Part shown: piece by piece, positions 53,766 through 63,616 of the stretch
How the letters are laid out: the number at the start of each line of letters is the position of its first letter
Position numbering within the stretch: position 1 is the first letter of the stretch
NCBI GenBank assembly: GCA_018402765.1
Contig: JAGYIE010000001.1
Coordinates: forward strand, 310,001-374,000
Source: Vicingaceae bacterium
GTDB lineage: Bacteria; Bacteroidota; Bacteroidia; Flavobacteriales_E; Vicingaceae
Length of the DNA: 64,000 nt
Direction: 5' to 3'
Program-made: the position numbers and the translations under genes
The notes under the pieces: model-generated
Seen by the model: only the letters and a program-made list of their open reading frames with translations
What the model was told of the DNA's origin: nothing
Database searches by the model: none

Positions 53766-54146
53766 TTAGAATGGAAGATCATCTTCTTCAGATGCTTCGT
53801 CAGCAGGGTTCATGCTTACAGGAGGTGGTGGCATACTCGCAGGAGCTGATCCTGAAGGTGAATTTCCACCGATCATATCAATTTTCCATGCGTCTATATT
53901 ATGAAACCATTTTCCGTTATATTCTCTTGATGAAATGTTAAACTCCACTTTTACATCCTGACCTGCAGATAAGTTATTCAACATGGCAATTTTATCATCG
54001 CCAAAAAGACTAAAACAAACATCTGGGTTATACTGAGCACCAGTATCTACCACAAAACCTTGTTTTTTCCATTCTTTTCCAGCCTTACTAGTGCCGCTTT
54101 CTACCGGTAATATTTGTTTGATTTTTCCTTCTACTGATAATCCCAT
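53766..54146 (-). CDS. DUF3127 OB-fold-like protein with SSB-like acidic tail
   Basis: 126 residues: VEGKIKQILPVESGTSKAGK, FVVDTGAQYNPDVCFSLFGD and GQDVKVEFNISSREYNGKWF fit DUF3127, an OB-fold family. A proline-rich linker leads to DEASEEDDLPF. The terminal DDLPF motif resembles the tail by which SSB recruits replication and repair proteins. It is between the PPIase and YdjM-like genes on one operon. Confidence 0.85.
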   Translation of the reverse strand: MGLSVEGKIKQILPVESGTSKAGKEWKKQGFVVDTGAQYNPDVCFSLFGDDKIAMLNNLSAGQDVKVEFNISSREYNGKWFHNIDAWKIDMIGGNSPSGSAPASMPPPPVSMNPADEASEEDDLPF

Positions 54147-54148
54147 GC

Positions 54149-54586
54149 TTATGCTTCAATTATTTCTATATTTTCTATTTTATCGCCCATTCTAATGGTA
54201 TCGATAACTTCTAATCCTTCTACTACTTTACCAAAAACAGTATGGTTACGGTCTAAGTGCTGAGTATTTTTTCTGTTGTGACAGATAAAAAACTGAGAGC
54301 CTCCTGTATTTCTTCCTGCATGTGCCATAGACAAAACTCCTTTATCATGAACTTGATTCTCACCATCTAATTCACAATCAATAGAATATCCAGGACCACC
54401 GGCTCCTGTACCATCAGGACAACCACCTTGAACCATAAAGTCTGGAATTACCCTATGAAAAGTTAGACCATTGTAAAACCCTTCTTTTGATAGTTTAACG
54501 AAGTTATCCACAGTTTTTGGAGCGTCATTCTCAAAAAACGCTATTGTCATTTCACCTTTAGAGGTGGTCATTTTTGCTTTTTTCAT
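54149..54586 (-). CDS. Peptidyl-prolyl cis-trans isomerase, cyclophilin type
   Basis: 145 residues, no signal peptide, so probably cytoplasmic. Cyclophilin elements: FVKLSKEGFYNGLTFHRVIP, DFMVQGGCPDGTGAGGPGYS, GVLSMAHAGRNTGGSQFFIC and LDRNHTVFGKVVEGLEV. The catalytic arginine lies in FHRVIP. It is the first gene of the three-gene operon. Confidence 0.94.
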   Translation of the reverse strand: MKKAKMTTSKGEMTIAFFENDAPKTVDNFVKLSKEGFYNGLTFHRVIPDFMVQGGCPDGTGAGGPGYSIDCELDGENQVHDKGVLSMAHAGRNTGGSQFFICHNRKNTQHLDRNHTVFGKVVEGLEVIDTIRMGDKIENIEIIEA

Positions 54587-54737
54587 CCGTTCTTAAATTA
54601 AATTTTAGAAACGCAAATTTATGTTTTTGATCCACTATATCATAATGCATTCTCAACTTATTATTCCCTAAAATAATTTGCTTTGTTCTTAAAAAATGTT
54701 AACTTATGAGCCACTAATTATTAAAATCTAGTCAATT

Positions 54738-57374
54738 ATGAAAAAATTACTACTAACCTTCGGCCTAGGACTAAGTTTACTTGGTATGGCCCAAACATCA
54801 GGTGGCCCGGATAATTTCGGGTACACTTGGAAAAATTCATCTGCTAGCGGAGGTCCCAGCTTCTCGTGGTATGATATCGCAACTTTAGGAACACAAGTAA
54901 ATGGATTGTCAGATGATAATGTGGTCGGTCCATTTCCACTGTCGGGATTTCAGTACTACACCAGCACACCGACCAATTTTTATATTGGGTCTAATGGATA
55001 CATATCCTTTAGCTCAGTAAATATTGCTTCTTCTGGTGGGCAGTTTCCTGCTATTCCATTAGCAGGCGGACCCAATAACTTCATAGCTGCATTACTTTCA
55101 GATTTAAGTTTTGCAAGCAGTGGAAATCCCGGCAGAGCTTACTTCTTTGATAATGGAGATTCCTTATGTGTTTCTTTTGTTAATGTTCCATTTTGGATTA
55201 ATAATGCGCAACAATATGGCGGTAGTAATACATTCCAGATCATTCTTAATAAATTAGACACCTCGATTACCGTCAACTATTTAGACCAACAAGGACTTCC
55301 TGACCCTACTTACACAGCAAATGGTTTATCAATAGGTATTGAAAATGCTACAGGAGCTGATGGTCTTCAACAATATAGAGGTATGGTATTCCCTTCAGAC
55401 TCCTCCTCAGTAAAATTCTACTTTCCATCTACAGTTGCCCCAATTAACGACGGAAGTGTAAATTGGATTGGTAATGCTGAATCAAAAGGTGATTTTGTAT
55501 TAAGTGGCAACAGTATAAACCTACAGGCAAATATTAAAAACGCAGGAAATCAACCCATTTCTTCCTTTACAGCCAATGGTTCTATCACTCCTCCACCAAC
55601 TGGCTCAGCATGGTCTAGCTCTAGAACTCTTACAAATCTAGCTGCGGGAGATGATACAACCTTTATGTATAACACAAACTATACACCTAATGCATTAGGA
55701 ATTTATTCCTACACAACCAACCTAACAGGAATTACTGGTGATAATATTGCGTCAAATAACAGTCTAACGCAAAAGATTATTGCTTTAGATCCTGCAAGCG
55801 ACACTATTTCAATGGATTATTCAGATGGAATTGCAAGTGGAAGTATTGGATGGTCAGGTGGAAATGGAGGGGTTGCAGTTTACATGAAACCACCAATTTA
55901 TCCTGCTAAAATCATATCTACAAATTATTACATCACTGCTTTAGGTACTCCTGCAGTTGGTTTTCATGCGATGATCTACGATGATGATGGTCCTAATGGA
56001 ACAAACGGAACATTGCTTGACAGTGTTTATGTTGCTCCGTCAGGTATTGTAACAGGTGTGTATACGAATGTAGCTCCAAATGATACGAATCTAACAATTA
56101 CAGATGGCGGTGTATACATTCACTGGCTTATGGATGGTGATGGTATCAATATTGGTTCAGACAACACTCCTCCTATTTCAAAAAGAGCAATCGAAGTTAT
56201 TTTAGGAGGATGGGCAGATTATAGAGATCGAGAAACTCAGGATTTCATGATGGGAATGACAATAGCTACACCTTCAGAAGATGGAGAAATTACGTCAATA
56301 GGTCAGGCTGATAGTAAAGGTGTAATGGTTCAGAGAAATACTGCATATCCGCTAACTACTACTGTTTCAAACATTGGATTTAGAGACGCTACAAATGTTA
56401 GTGTAAAAAATGAACTGAAAACAAGAACAGGGACTGTGGTAACAGTTGGAAGTGGAACAAGCACTTTGCCAAATCTGAATGCCGGAACAGATACTTCTTT
56501 TACATTTAGCAATACATTTATACCTTCTGTAGTTGGTACATATTCATACAAAGTATTTTTAGATAAGCTTTTAAAAGATACTGAAAATGATAATGATACG
56601 CTTATGCAAGAGATTATTGTGCTGGATAGTAATGCTGCATTAATTGATGTATCTTATGCAAATGCAACTGCAGAAGGTTCATTAGCAAATTCCGCTACAA
56701 TGCTTGGATATGCAGCATACTTTGAGCCTTCATTTTATCCTGCAAGAATTAAGAAAACCTCTTTTTATCATACTGTTTTAGGGAATTCATTCGGATTTAA
56801 CGCCATTATTGTAAAAGGAGATAGCAGCTTAACTGTGCTTGATAGCGTTTTAGTTGGATCAGGTACAATTAGTGCTAATGCATACGCAGATGTAACACCT
56901 AGCAATAATAATATAGTAATCAACAGTGGAGGTATATTCGTAGTTTGGCAAAAATTTGGCAATGGGATTGAGCTTGGATATGATGGAGAAGCGCCTTTCT
57001 CAAGACAAAACTACCAAATAGGAACTTCAGGAATTGAACCATATATAAATAATAATCAAGAAGATATTATGATAAAGGTTCAGTTTGAGAGAGGTAGTAT
57101 TCCTGTTGGATTACAGGAAAATAGATTGACTGAATTAACTGCTTTCCCAAACCCGTTTAACAATGCTACTACAATAGCTCTACCTAATGAAGTAGATGGC
57201 AACACCGTTGTATTACAAGTGAGAAATACAAAAGGACAAGTAGTTTCACCAAAAATAATTCGCTATCAAAATGAATTAAAAGTGTACAAAGGAGATTTAG
57301 CTCCAGGACAATATACCTACTCTATTCAACAAGGCGGCAAATTAAAAGCTGTAGGAAAATTATCTATACTCTAA
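54738..57374 (+). CDS. Large secreted protein with duplicated CARDB-like modules and T9SS domain
   Basis: Signal peptide of about 18 residues (ending GMAQ). The N-terminal 220 residues contain a G-rich beta region. Then two tandem modules begin NDGSVNWIGNAESKGDFVLS (about 234) and EDGEITSIGQADSKGVMVQR (about 514), each containing a CARDB-like adhesion domain and a jelly-roll-like part (IYPAKIISTNYYITALG / FYPARIKKTSFYHTVLG). The C-terminus is a type A T9SS domain (TAFPNPFNNATTIAL). It is probably a surface adhesin; the ligand is unknown. Confidence 0.8.
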   Translation: MKKLLLTFGLGLSLLGMAQTSGGPDNFGYTWKNSSASGGPSFSWYDIATLGTQVNGLSDDNVVGPFPLSGFQYYTSTPTNFYIGSNGYISFSSVNIASSGGQFPAIPLAGGPNNFIAALLSDLSFASSGNPGRAYFFDNGDSLCVSFVNVPFWINNAQQYGGSNTFQIILNKLDTSITVNYLDQQGLPDPTYTANGLSIGIENATGADGLQQYRGMVFPSDSSSVKFYFPSTVAPINDGSVNWIGNAESKGDFVLSGNSINLQANIKNAGNQPISSFTANGSITPPPTGSAWSSSRTLTNLAAGDDTTFMYNTNYTPNALGIYSYTTNLTGITGDNIASNNSLTQKIIALDPASDTISMDYSDGIASGSIGWSGGNGGVAVYMKPPIYPAKIISTNYYITALGTPAVGFHAMIYDDDGPNGTNGTLLDSVYVAPSGIVTGVYTNVAPNDTNLTITDGGVYIHWLMDGDGINIGSDNTPPISKRAIEVILGGWADYRDRETQDFMMGMTIATPSEDGEITSIGQADSKGVMVQRNTAYPLTTTVSNIGFRDATNVSVKNELKTRTGTVVTVGSGTSTLPNLNAGTDTSFTFSNTFIPSVVGTYSYKVFLDKLLKDTENDNDTLMQEIIVLDSNAALIDVSYANATAEGSLANSATMLGYAAYFEPSFYPARIKKTSFYHTVLGNSFGFNAIIVKGDSSLTVLDSVLVGSGTISANAYADVTPSNNNIVINSGGIFVVWQKFGNGIELGYDGEAPFSRQNYQIGTSGIEPYINNNQEDIMIKVQFERGSIPVGLQENRLTELTAFPNPFNNATTIALPNEVDGNTVVLQVRNTKGQVVSPKIIRYQNELKVYKGDLAPGQYTYSIQQGGKLKAVGKLSIL

Positions 57375-57397
57375 ACTAGTTTTTAAATTATTAGGTT

Positions 57398-57430
57398 GCC
57401 CGATAGTCTTATTTATTAAGATTATCGGGC
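57398..57430 (+). terminator. Rho-independent terminator
   Basis: GCCCGATAGTCTTA paired with TAAGATTATCGGGC (one G-T pair) and followed by ATTTTAATT. Confidence 0.75.
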
Positions 57431-57539
57431 ATTTTAATTGTGTGGGTTCTAAAATTTAACTGAAATAAATGAATAGTTTTGACTACTTACTTTTAATACT
57501 GATTAATAAAATTTTAAAATAGAAAAAACAGAAACAAAT

Positions 57540-58481
57540 ATGAAGCAGCTTCAATTTCAAAATGGTGATAAAATACCTACAATCGGATTAGGAACTTGGA
57601 AATCAAAACCCGGAGAAGCTAAAGACGCAATACTGACAGCCGTAAAAAATGGTTATCGACATATTGATTGTGCTGCAATATATGGTAATGAAAAAGAAAT
57701 TGGAGAAGCTTTTAATGAGCTATTTTCTAACAATATAGTTAAAAGAGAAGCGCTTTTTATAACTTCTAAGCTCTGGAATGATAAACACAAAGAAGCGGAC
57801 GTAATACCTGCGCTTAAGCAGACTTTAGCGGACTTGCAATTAGATTTTCTTGACTTATATTTAATTCATTGGCCTGTCGCCATGAAAAAAGATGCAAATC
57901 CTCCTGAATTTTTAAGTTTAGATGAAGTTCCACTTTTAGAAACTTGGAATCAATTAATTAAAGCTAAAACTGAAGGTTTGTGTAAACATATTGGAACGTC
58001 CAATTTTTCAATAAAGAAGTTAAACCATTTAAACACTGAGTCCAGCCAAAAAGTAGAAATGAATCAAGTGGAATTACATCCGTTTTTTGCTCAGCATGAT
58101 TTAAAAGAATGGTGTGATGGAGAAGGAATTTTAATGACTGCTTATTCCCCACTCTGCTCTGCAGATCGCTCAGAAGATTTTAAAAAGGCGGACGAACCAC
58201 AACTTTTTGAAAATGAAACTTTAAAAGAGCTTGCTTCTAACCATAATTGCACGATTGCTCAGGTTGTACTTGCCTGGAATCAATATAGAGGTATTTGCGC
58301 AATTCCAAAATCAACTAATCCAGGCAGACAAGTAGAAAACCTTTCTTCTGATCAGGTAATCTTAACCGAAGCCGATGTGAACAAAATAAATACACTACAT
58401 ATCAATTATCGCATTATAGATGGTTCATTTTGGACAGAGAATCCATTTTATACAAAAGCTAATTTGTGGGATATAGACTAA
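57540..58481 (+). CDS. Aldo/keto reductase
   Basis: 313-residue NADPH-dependent AKR. Seen: GLGTWKSKPGEAKDAI, YRHIDCAAIYGNEKEIGEAF with the catalytic Asp and Tyr, ITSKLWND with the catalytic Lys, LDLYLIHWPVAM with the active-site His and QVELHPFF. NAD(P)H-binding loop IPKSTNPGRQVEN is present. The substrate is unknown. Its stop codon directly abuts that of the convergent MarC gene, with no terminator between. Confidence 0.93.
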   Translation: MKQLQFQNGDKIPTIGLGTWKSKPGEAKDAILTAVKNGYRHIDCAAIYGNEKEIGEAFNELFSNNIVKREALFITSKLWNDKHKEADVIPALKQTLADLQLDFLDLYLIHWPVAMKKDANPPEFLSLDEVPLLETWNQLIKAKTEGLCKHIGTSNFSIKKLNHLNTESSQKVEMNQVELHPFFAQHDLKEWCDGEGILMTAYSPLCSADRSEDFKKADEPQLFENETLKELASNHNCTIAQVVLAWNQYRGICAIPKSTNPGRQVENLSSDQVILTEADVNKINTLHINYRIIDGSFWTENPFYTKANLWDID

Positions 58482-59108
58482 TTAAATTGTAGTTATAATC
58501 GCGAGGATTGTGGTAGTAATCATTTCAATTCCAATTGCAATAATTATAAATCCTATAATTCTTGATAGCGCATTTATTCCTGAAGCACCTAATAAATTTA
58601 CAATATTTCGGGACACTTTAAGCAATAGATAAATGCACAATGTGGTAAATAGTATTGCGCCAATTACGAGTAAAAGATCAGAAGTTTTAGTGTAGGCTTG
58701 ATTGTAAGTAATCAATAGTGAGATAGTACCCGGACCTGCTAACATTGGTATGGCCAAAGGAGTAAGTGAAATTTCAGATCGTGTTTTAATATCATCTTGA
58801 ACAGGTTCTCTTTTCATTCCTTTGTGCTCTCTATACTTACCTGTTAACAACGCAAACCCAGAAGAAGCAATTATAAGGCCGCCTGCAAGTTTTAAAGAGT
58901 TTAAACTAATTCCAAAAAACAGCAAAAGATACTTCCCAGCAAAAAATGACAAAAGCAATATTATTAGCACATTAACTGAAGTCCAAAAGGCAATTTGTGC
59001 CCGCTCCTTCATGGTGTTCTCTTGGGTCAATCCTACGAATAAAGGAACGGTACCTAAGGGGTTCATAATAGAGAAAAGTGCTGCGAATGTTAGGATAAAT
59101 AGTTCCAT
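58482..59108 (-). CDS. MarC-family integral membrane protein
   Basis: 208 residues with six membrane helices. MELFILTFAALFSIMNPLGT then VPLFVGLTQ is a clear MarC/YchE/YhgN signature, as is LAIPMLAGPGTISLLI. Members were once thought to confer antibiotic resistance, which has not held up; some may transport amino acids. Single gene. Confidence 0.92.
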   Translation of the reverse strand: MELFILTFAALFSIMNPLGTVPLFVGLTQENTMKERAQIAFWTSVNVLIILLLSFFAGKYLLLFFGISLNSLKLAGGLIIASSGFALLTGKYREHKGMKREPVQDDIKTRSEISLTPLAIPMLAGPGTISLLITYNQAYTKTSDLLLVIGAILFTTLCIYLLLKVSRNIVNLLGASGINALSRIIGFIIIAIGIEMITTTILAIITTI

Positions 59109-59295
59109 CTTTTTTTGCGCAAAAGTGACCCTATTCTAAATGTCTACTAATTAATCACAAATGAAGGTATTGTTAATTTAATGTGACCAAAATTTGTCAA
59201 TTCGAACCGGAAAAAGCATAAGATGCAACCTCAGAAAATAATTAACGACAATTTATTACCTTTAGGAACTCTTCTTAAAACTATTAAGCCAATTT

Positions 59296-62200
59296 ATGAC
59301 TTTAGTAAAACGCATCCTATTACTATTGTTGATTATCTGTTCAGGAATTACCGCATACGGACAACTATCAGCTGACTTCACTGCAAATAAAACAAGTGGT
59401 TGTGGGGTTTTAGGTGGCGTCACGTTTACTGACATATCTACCGGAAATCCTACTTCTTGGGCATGGGACTTTGGAAATGGGAACACGTCAACAAATCAAA
59501 ACCCAACAGTAAATTTTAGTAACCCTGGTAGCTATACTATACGTTTAAGAATTGGTTCAGGAAGTAGTAGCAATACGGTCACAAAAACAGGTTTTATACA
59601 GGTGTTTACTAATCCGGAAAGTAAACTATTAGCCGCTCCTACGAGTGGTTGTACACCGCTAACAGTGAATTTTAATGACAATTCCACATCGGTAGATGGC
59701 ACTATAAATCAATGGCTATGGGATTTCAATGATGGTAGCCCTGCTTCTACAATTAAAAACCCAACGCATACGTATTCAAATGTTGGGGTCTACAATGTGT
59801 CCTTAACAGTAACTGACGACAATGGCTGTAGCAATACAAAAATAGAAAATGGATTGATCCGTCCGAATCCAAGGCCAAATGCAATAATTAGTACGAATAA
59901 TTCGCGGTCATCTTGCACAGCTCCCTACACTGTAAATTTTATAAGCAATTCAACCGGTAGTAATTTAACCTATTTATGGACATTTGGTGATGGGAATAGT
60001 TCAACACAAGCCAATCCAAATCATATCTATACCGCTATAGGTGTTTATGATGTATCTTTACTAGTGATTGATCAGGCAGGCTGTCGGGATTCTTCAACTC
60101 AATTGGGCTATATTACGATAAAGCCTGTAGAAGCAAATTTTGATCTAGTAAAAGATAGTATTTGTAAAGGAGAAGCCATCCAAATAATCAACAATTCTGT
60201 AAATGCTTTAACCTATAATTGGAATTTTGGTGATGGAAGAACAGCGAATACCAGCTCACCTAGCCCTGTTTTTCTTAACGCAGGAACGTATCAAATTAGA
60301 CTTAGCGTAAGCAGAGGCTCAAATTGTGTTGATGAAATTACAAAAACACTCTATGTAGATAGTGTTAAAGCCCAATTTGATATTGACCCACTTTTTGCTT
60401 GTGAAGATAGCACCCTAATTACTTTTACTAATCAATCTTACAACAGTGACTCATTGCAATGGATCTTAGGAAATCAGCTATATACAAATATTGATACCGT
60501 TACTTTTTTTGGCAGTAATGGTCAGTTTTTTGACACCCTTATTGCCGTAAGTCCTATTGGGTGTATTGATACTGCAACACGTGAAGATCGTTCAGTTTTT
60601 ATTACCGAAATTGAGTTGTTCACAGATGAATTTGGGGGTTGCATACCTTATACGGTAGATGTCTATTCTAATATAAAAAGCTCCTCTCCTATTGTAAACT
60701 TTTTCTGGGAATTTGGTGACAATGGAGGTTTAGGAACCTCTACAGCTCGAGATTCTGTTAATTATACTTTTACAACGGATACTGTGTTTAAGCTCTATGT
60801 TACAATTCTTGATAGTAATGGTTGTGAGGCTCGCGATACCATAAATATTGGTGCAGGATATCCTTCAAATTACACGTACACGCAGTTGCAAGACACTGTT
60901 TGTGCAAGCGACTCCTTAACAGCAGTAATTACCTATGAAAATCAAGGGATGACGTTATTAGGTGTTTCTGATAGTATCTTAGGTAATGTGCTTTCTTTCA
61001 ACTATCTAAATGATACGCTTAATGTGTATAATTTTAGAGATACAGGTATTACTTATGTAAGAATTGAACATCAGTTTAATGGATGTATCTCAGATACAAT
61101 AGTAGAAGTGTATGTAAATGGACCGATTATAAGAAGTATAAAGGATTCTATAAATTGTACCGATAAATTAACCCATTATTTTTCTGCAGACGCAATAGAC
61201 TTCAACAGATTCGTTTGGGATTTCGGAGATAATTCTCCACTAGATTCAGTTAATAGTGAACCCGTCCATATTTATCAGGTAGACTCAACGTATACGGTAA
61301 CACTAACTGTATTTAACGATTCGAATACTTGCAGTTACACACTAGAAAAAGAAACTATCATTAATAGGCAGTTTCCTTCAATATTTTCAGATTATGTAAA
61401 TATGTGTGTGCCTTTCACCTTTACAGTAAAACCTCAATTGCCAAATGATACAGAAAGTTTCTACTGGCTTGTTGATGGGGATACAGTTCGAGCAGATAGC
61501 GTAATACGCAGAATGGATTCAGCCAAAGTAGTTTCAGTACAAATTGTTGCAGTTAATAATTACGGTTGTATTTACAATCCCTCATTAAATATCATTGGAT
61601 ATAACTTTAAAGCTAGTTTTGTGGCAGATACTACTAGATTTTGTGATCCTTCTGATGTCATTTTCACGAGTACAACTACTTCTAACACTTTTATAACTAG
61701 CAATTTTTGGAATTTTGGAAATGTTGATACTTCCTCACTTAACCCCGATACTACACGGTATAACATAGAGGGGTTTTATGATGTTACCCTTACCTCTAAA
61801 GATTTAAATGGATGCGAAAGTACCACTACACTAAGTGAATACATTCGCTTTTATCGAAATATTCCTCGCTTTCTAACAACAAATAGAAATGCTTGTGTTG
61901 GAGAAGTTATACAATTTAATAATACCTCTATAGGGGATTCTTTAAGCTATTTTTGGGAATTTGGAAATGGACAAACCAGCACATCAGTGGCTCCGAGTAC
62001 TGTCTATAATACTCCGGGAATATACAGTGTTCGTTTAAAATCTACCACTCCAATAGGTTGTGAAAGAGAATGGGTGTTAACAGATTATATTACCATAGAG
62101 GCCTCACCTATAGCAGACTTCACCTCTGATACTGCTATAAGTAGTTGCTATCCACTACCTGTTAATTTTACCAATACCTCTACTCCACTAAGCACCATTA

Positions 62201-63588
62201 TATTTAATAGATGGAACTTTGGTGATAATACACCAATCTCACAGTTTCAAGATCCTTTTCACAACTATACTTCTGTTGGAATCTATGATGTTACGCTAAT
62301 TGTGGGTACCAATTCAGGCTGTAAGGATACCATAACTAAACCTGCATATATTCAAACTAATGGCCCAGAAGCGGATATCAACTTTTACCCTGACTCTATT
62401 TGTATTAATGAAAGCATCACCTTTGAAGCAGTTAATTCTAGTGGTGTTGGAAACTTTATTTGGGATTTTGGTGATGGTAAATCATCAACTGTAAGCCCAA
62501 TAAAGCATAGATATACAGACAAGACAGGCCCAACCTACATTTCTCTTATACTATCAGATAGTTCAGGCGGCTGCGTGGTAGGTCTAAAAGATACCGTTTA
62601 CATCAAAGAAATGATTGCATTAATTGGTGTAAATGATACCAATGGATGTGAACCATTGGTCGTTAACTTTAGCGATAATTCATTAAATGTCAGCAACTCT
62701 CTTTGGAAGTTATATGATGGAACAAGTACTGGACAAACTTCTTTTACCAAAACATTATCATCAGGTACTTACCCGGTACAATTAATCACAGAAGGTTTGG
62801 GCTGCTTTGATACTGCAGAAATTGTATTGAGTGTCTACTCAAATCCGAGTATTCAGTTATCGTCAGACAGTGCAATTTGTGAAGGAGATTCATTACAATT
62901 ATTGGGCAGCGGTGCGCAATTTTATTTATGGACACCTCCAAGAGGTTTAACTAATCCAACAATTCCAAACCCAATTGCATCGCCCAATACCACTACAAAT
63001 TATCAACTAACCATAACTGATACTAACAATTGTAAAGCTGCTGATTCTTTATTATTAACTGTCTATAACCGACCATTTATAGATTTAGAAAGTGATAGTT
63101 TACTCTATTTGGGAGAAGAAATGAATTTGGTGCGAATGAATAACCAAGTTAATGTAACTTATTTTTGGACACCATCAAAAGGCTTAAGTTGTGGTGATTG
63201 CCCGTTCCCGATTGCAAGACCATTAGAAAGTACCAGGTATTATCTGACTGCAACTGATGAGAACGGTTGTTTCACTTTAAAAGACTCGATTTATATCGAT
63301 GTGTTCGATGGGTTTTCAGTAGAACTACCAACAGCATTTTCCCCGAATGGTGATGGAAATAATGACATCATATTCCTAAAAGGGTGGGGAATAAAAACGC
63401 TTTTAACTTTTCAAATATATAACCGATGGGGAGAGTTAGTATTTGAAACAACTGATTTAACTATGGGATGGGATGGCACTTATAAAGGGCAACCACAAGT
63501 AATGGATACCTATATATACATTGCTAAAGCACTGGGCTACAATGATCAAGTTATAGAGAAAAAAGGAAACATTACTTTGTTGCGTTAA
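59296..63588 (+). CDS. Giant secreted multi-PKD protein with type B (CHU_C) T9SS domain
   Basis: 1430 residues, signal peptide MTLVKRILLLLLIICSG then ITAYGQ. At least nine clear PKD domains, recognised by the WDFGDG/WNFGDG-type motif with a following Y-x-VxL or YxVTL strand, plus four degenerate ones, give about thirteen repeats over residues 25-1180. Two further Ig-like units follow (about 1180-1335). The last 95 residues carry the CHU_C gliding-motility-associated pattern (LPTAFSPNGDGNNDIIFLKG, IYNRWGELVFET, WDGTYKGQPQVMDTYIYI), so the protein is a T9SS type B substrate. It likely forms a long surface adhesin or motility filament-like protein. Short PKD proteins of this kind vary in repeat number among strains. 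Confidence 0.93.
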   Translation: MTLVKRILLLLLIICSGITAYGQLSADFTANKTSGCGVLGGVTFTDISTGNPTSWAWDFGNGNTSTNQNPTVNFSNPGSYTIRLRIGSGSSSNTVTKTGFIQVFTNPESKLLAAPTSGCTPLTVNFNDNSTSVDGTINQWLWDFNDGSPASTIKNPTHTYSNVGVYNVSLTVTDDNGCSNTKIENGLIRPNPRPNAIISTNNSRSSCTAPYTVNFISNSTGSNLTYLWTFGDGNSSTQANPNHIYTAIGVYDVSLLVIDQAGCRDSSTQLGYITIKPVEANFDLVKDSICKGEAIQIINNSVNALTYNWNFGDGRTANTSSPSPVFLNAGTYQIRLSVSRGSNCVDEITKTLYVDSVKAQFDIDPLFACEDSTLITFTNQSYNSDSLQWILGNQLYTNIDTVTFFGSNGQFFDTLIAVSPIGCIDTATREDRSVFITEIELFTDEFGGCIPYTVDVYSNIKSSSPIVNFFWEFGDNGGLGTSTARDSVNYTFTTDTVFKLYVTILDSNGCEARDTINIGAGYPSNYTYTQLQDTVCASDSLTAVITYENQGMTLLGVSDSILGNVLSFNYLNDTLNVYNFRDTGITYVRIEHQFNGCISDTIVEVYVNGPIIRSIKDSINCTDKLTHYFSADAIDFNRFVWDFGDNSPLDSVNSEPVHIYQVDSTYTVTLTVFNDSNTCSYTLEKETIINRQFPSIFSDYVNMCVPFTFTVKPQLPNDTESFYWLVDGDTVRADSVIRRMDSAKVVSVQIVAVNNYGCIYNPSLNIIGYNFKASFVADTTRFCDPSDVIFTSTTTSNTFITSNFWNFGNVDTSSLNPDTTRYNIEGFYDVTLTSKDLNGCESTTTLSEYIRFYRNIPRFLTTNRNACVGEVIQFNNTSIGDSLSYFWEFGNGQTSTSVAPSTVYNTPGIYSVRLKSTTPIGCEREWVLTDYITIEASPIADFTSDTAISSCYPLPVNFTNTSTPLSTIIFNRWNFGDNTPISQFQDPFHNYTSVGIYDVTLIVGTNSGCKDTITKPAYIQTNGPEADINFYPDSICINESITFEAVNSSGVGNFIWDFGDGKSSTVSPIKHRYTDKTGPTYISLILSDSSGGCVVGLKDTVYIKEMIALIGVNDTNGCEPLVVNFSDNSLNVSNSLWKLYDGTSTGQTSFTKTLSSGTYPVQLITEGLGCFDTAEIVLSVYSNPSIQLSSDSAICEGDSLQLLGSGAQFYLWTPPRGLTNPTIPNPIASPNTTTNYQLTITDTNNCKAADSLLLTVYNRPFIDLESDSLLYLGEEMNLVRMNNQVNVTYFWTPSKGLSCGDCPFPIARPLESTRYYLTATDENGCFTLKDSIYIDVFDGFSVELPTAFSPNGDGNNDIIFLKGWGIKTLLTFQIYNRWGELVFETTDLTMGWDGTYKGQPQVMDTYIYIAKALGYNDQVIEKKGNITLLR

Positions 63589-63616
63589 ATAGGTATTTTC
63601 ATTAACCCATTTAATA

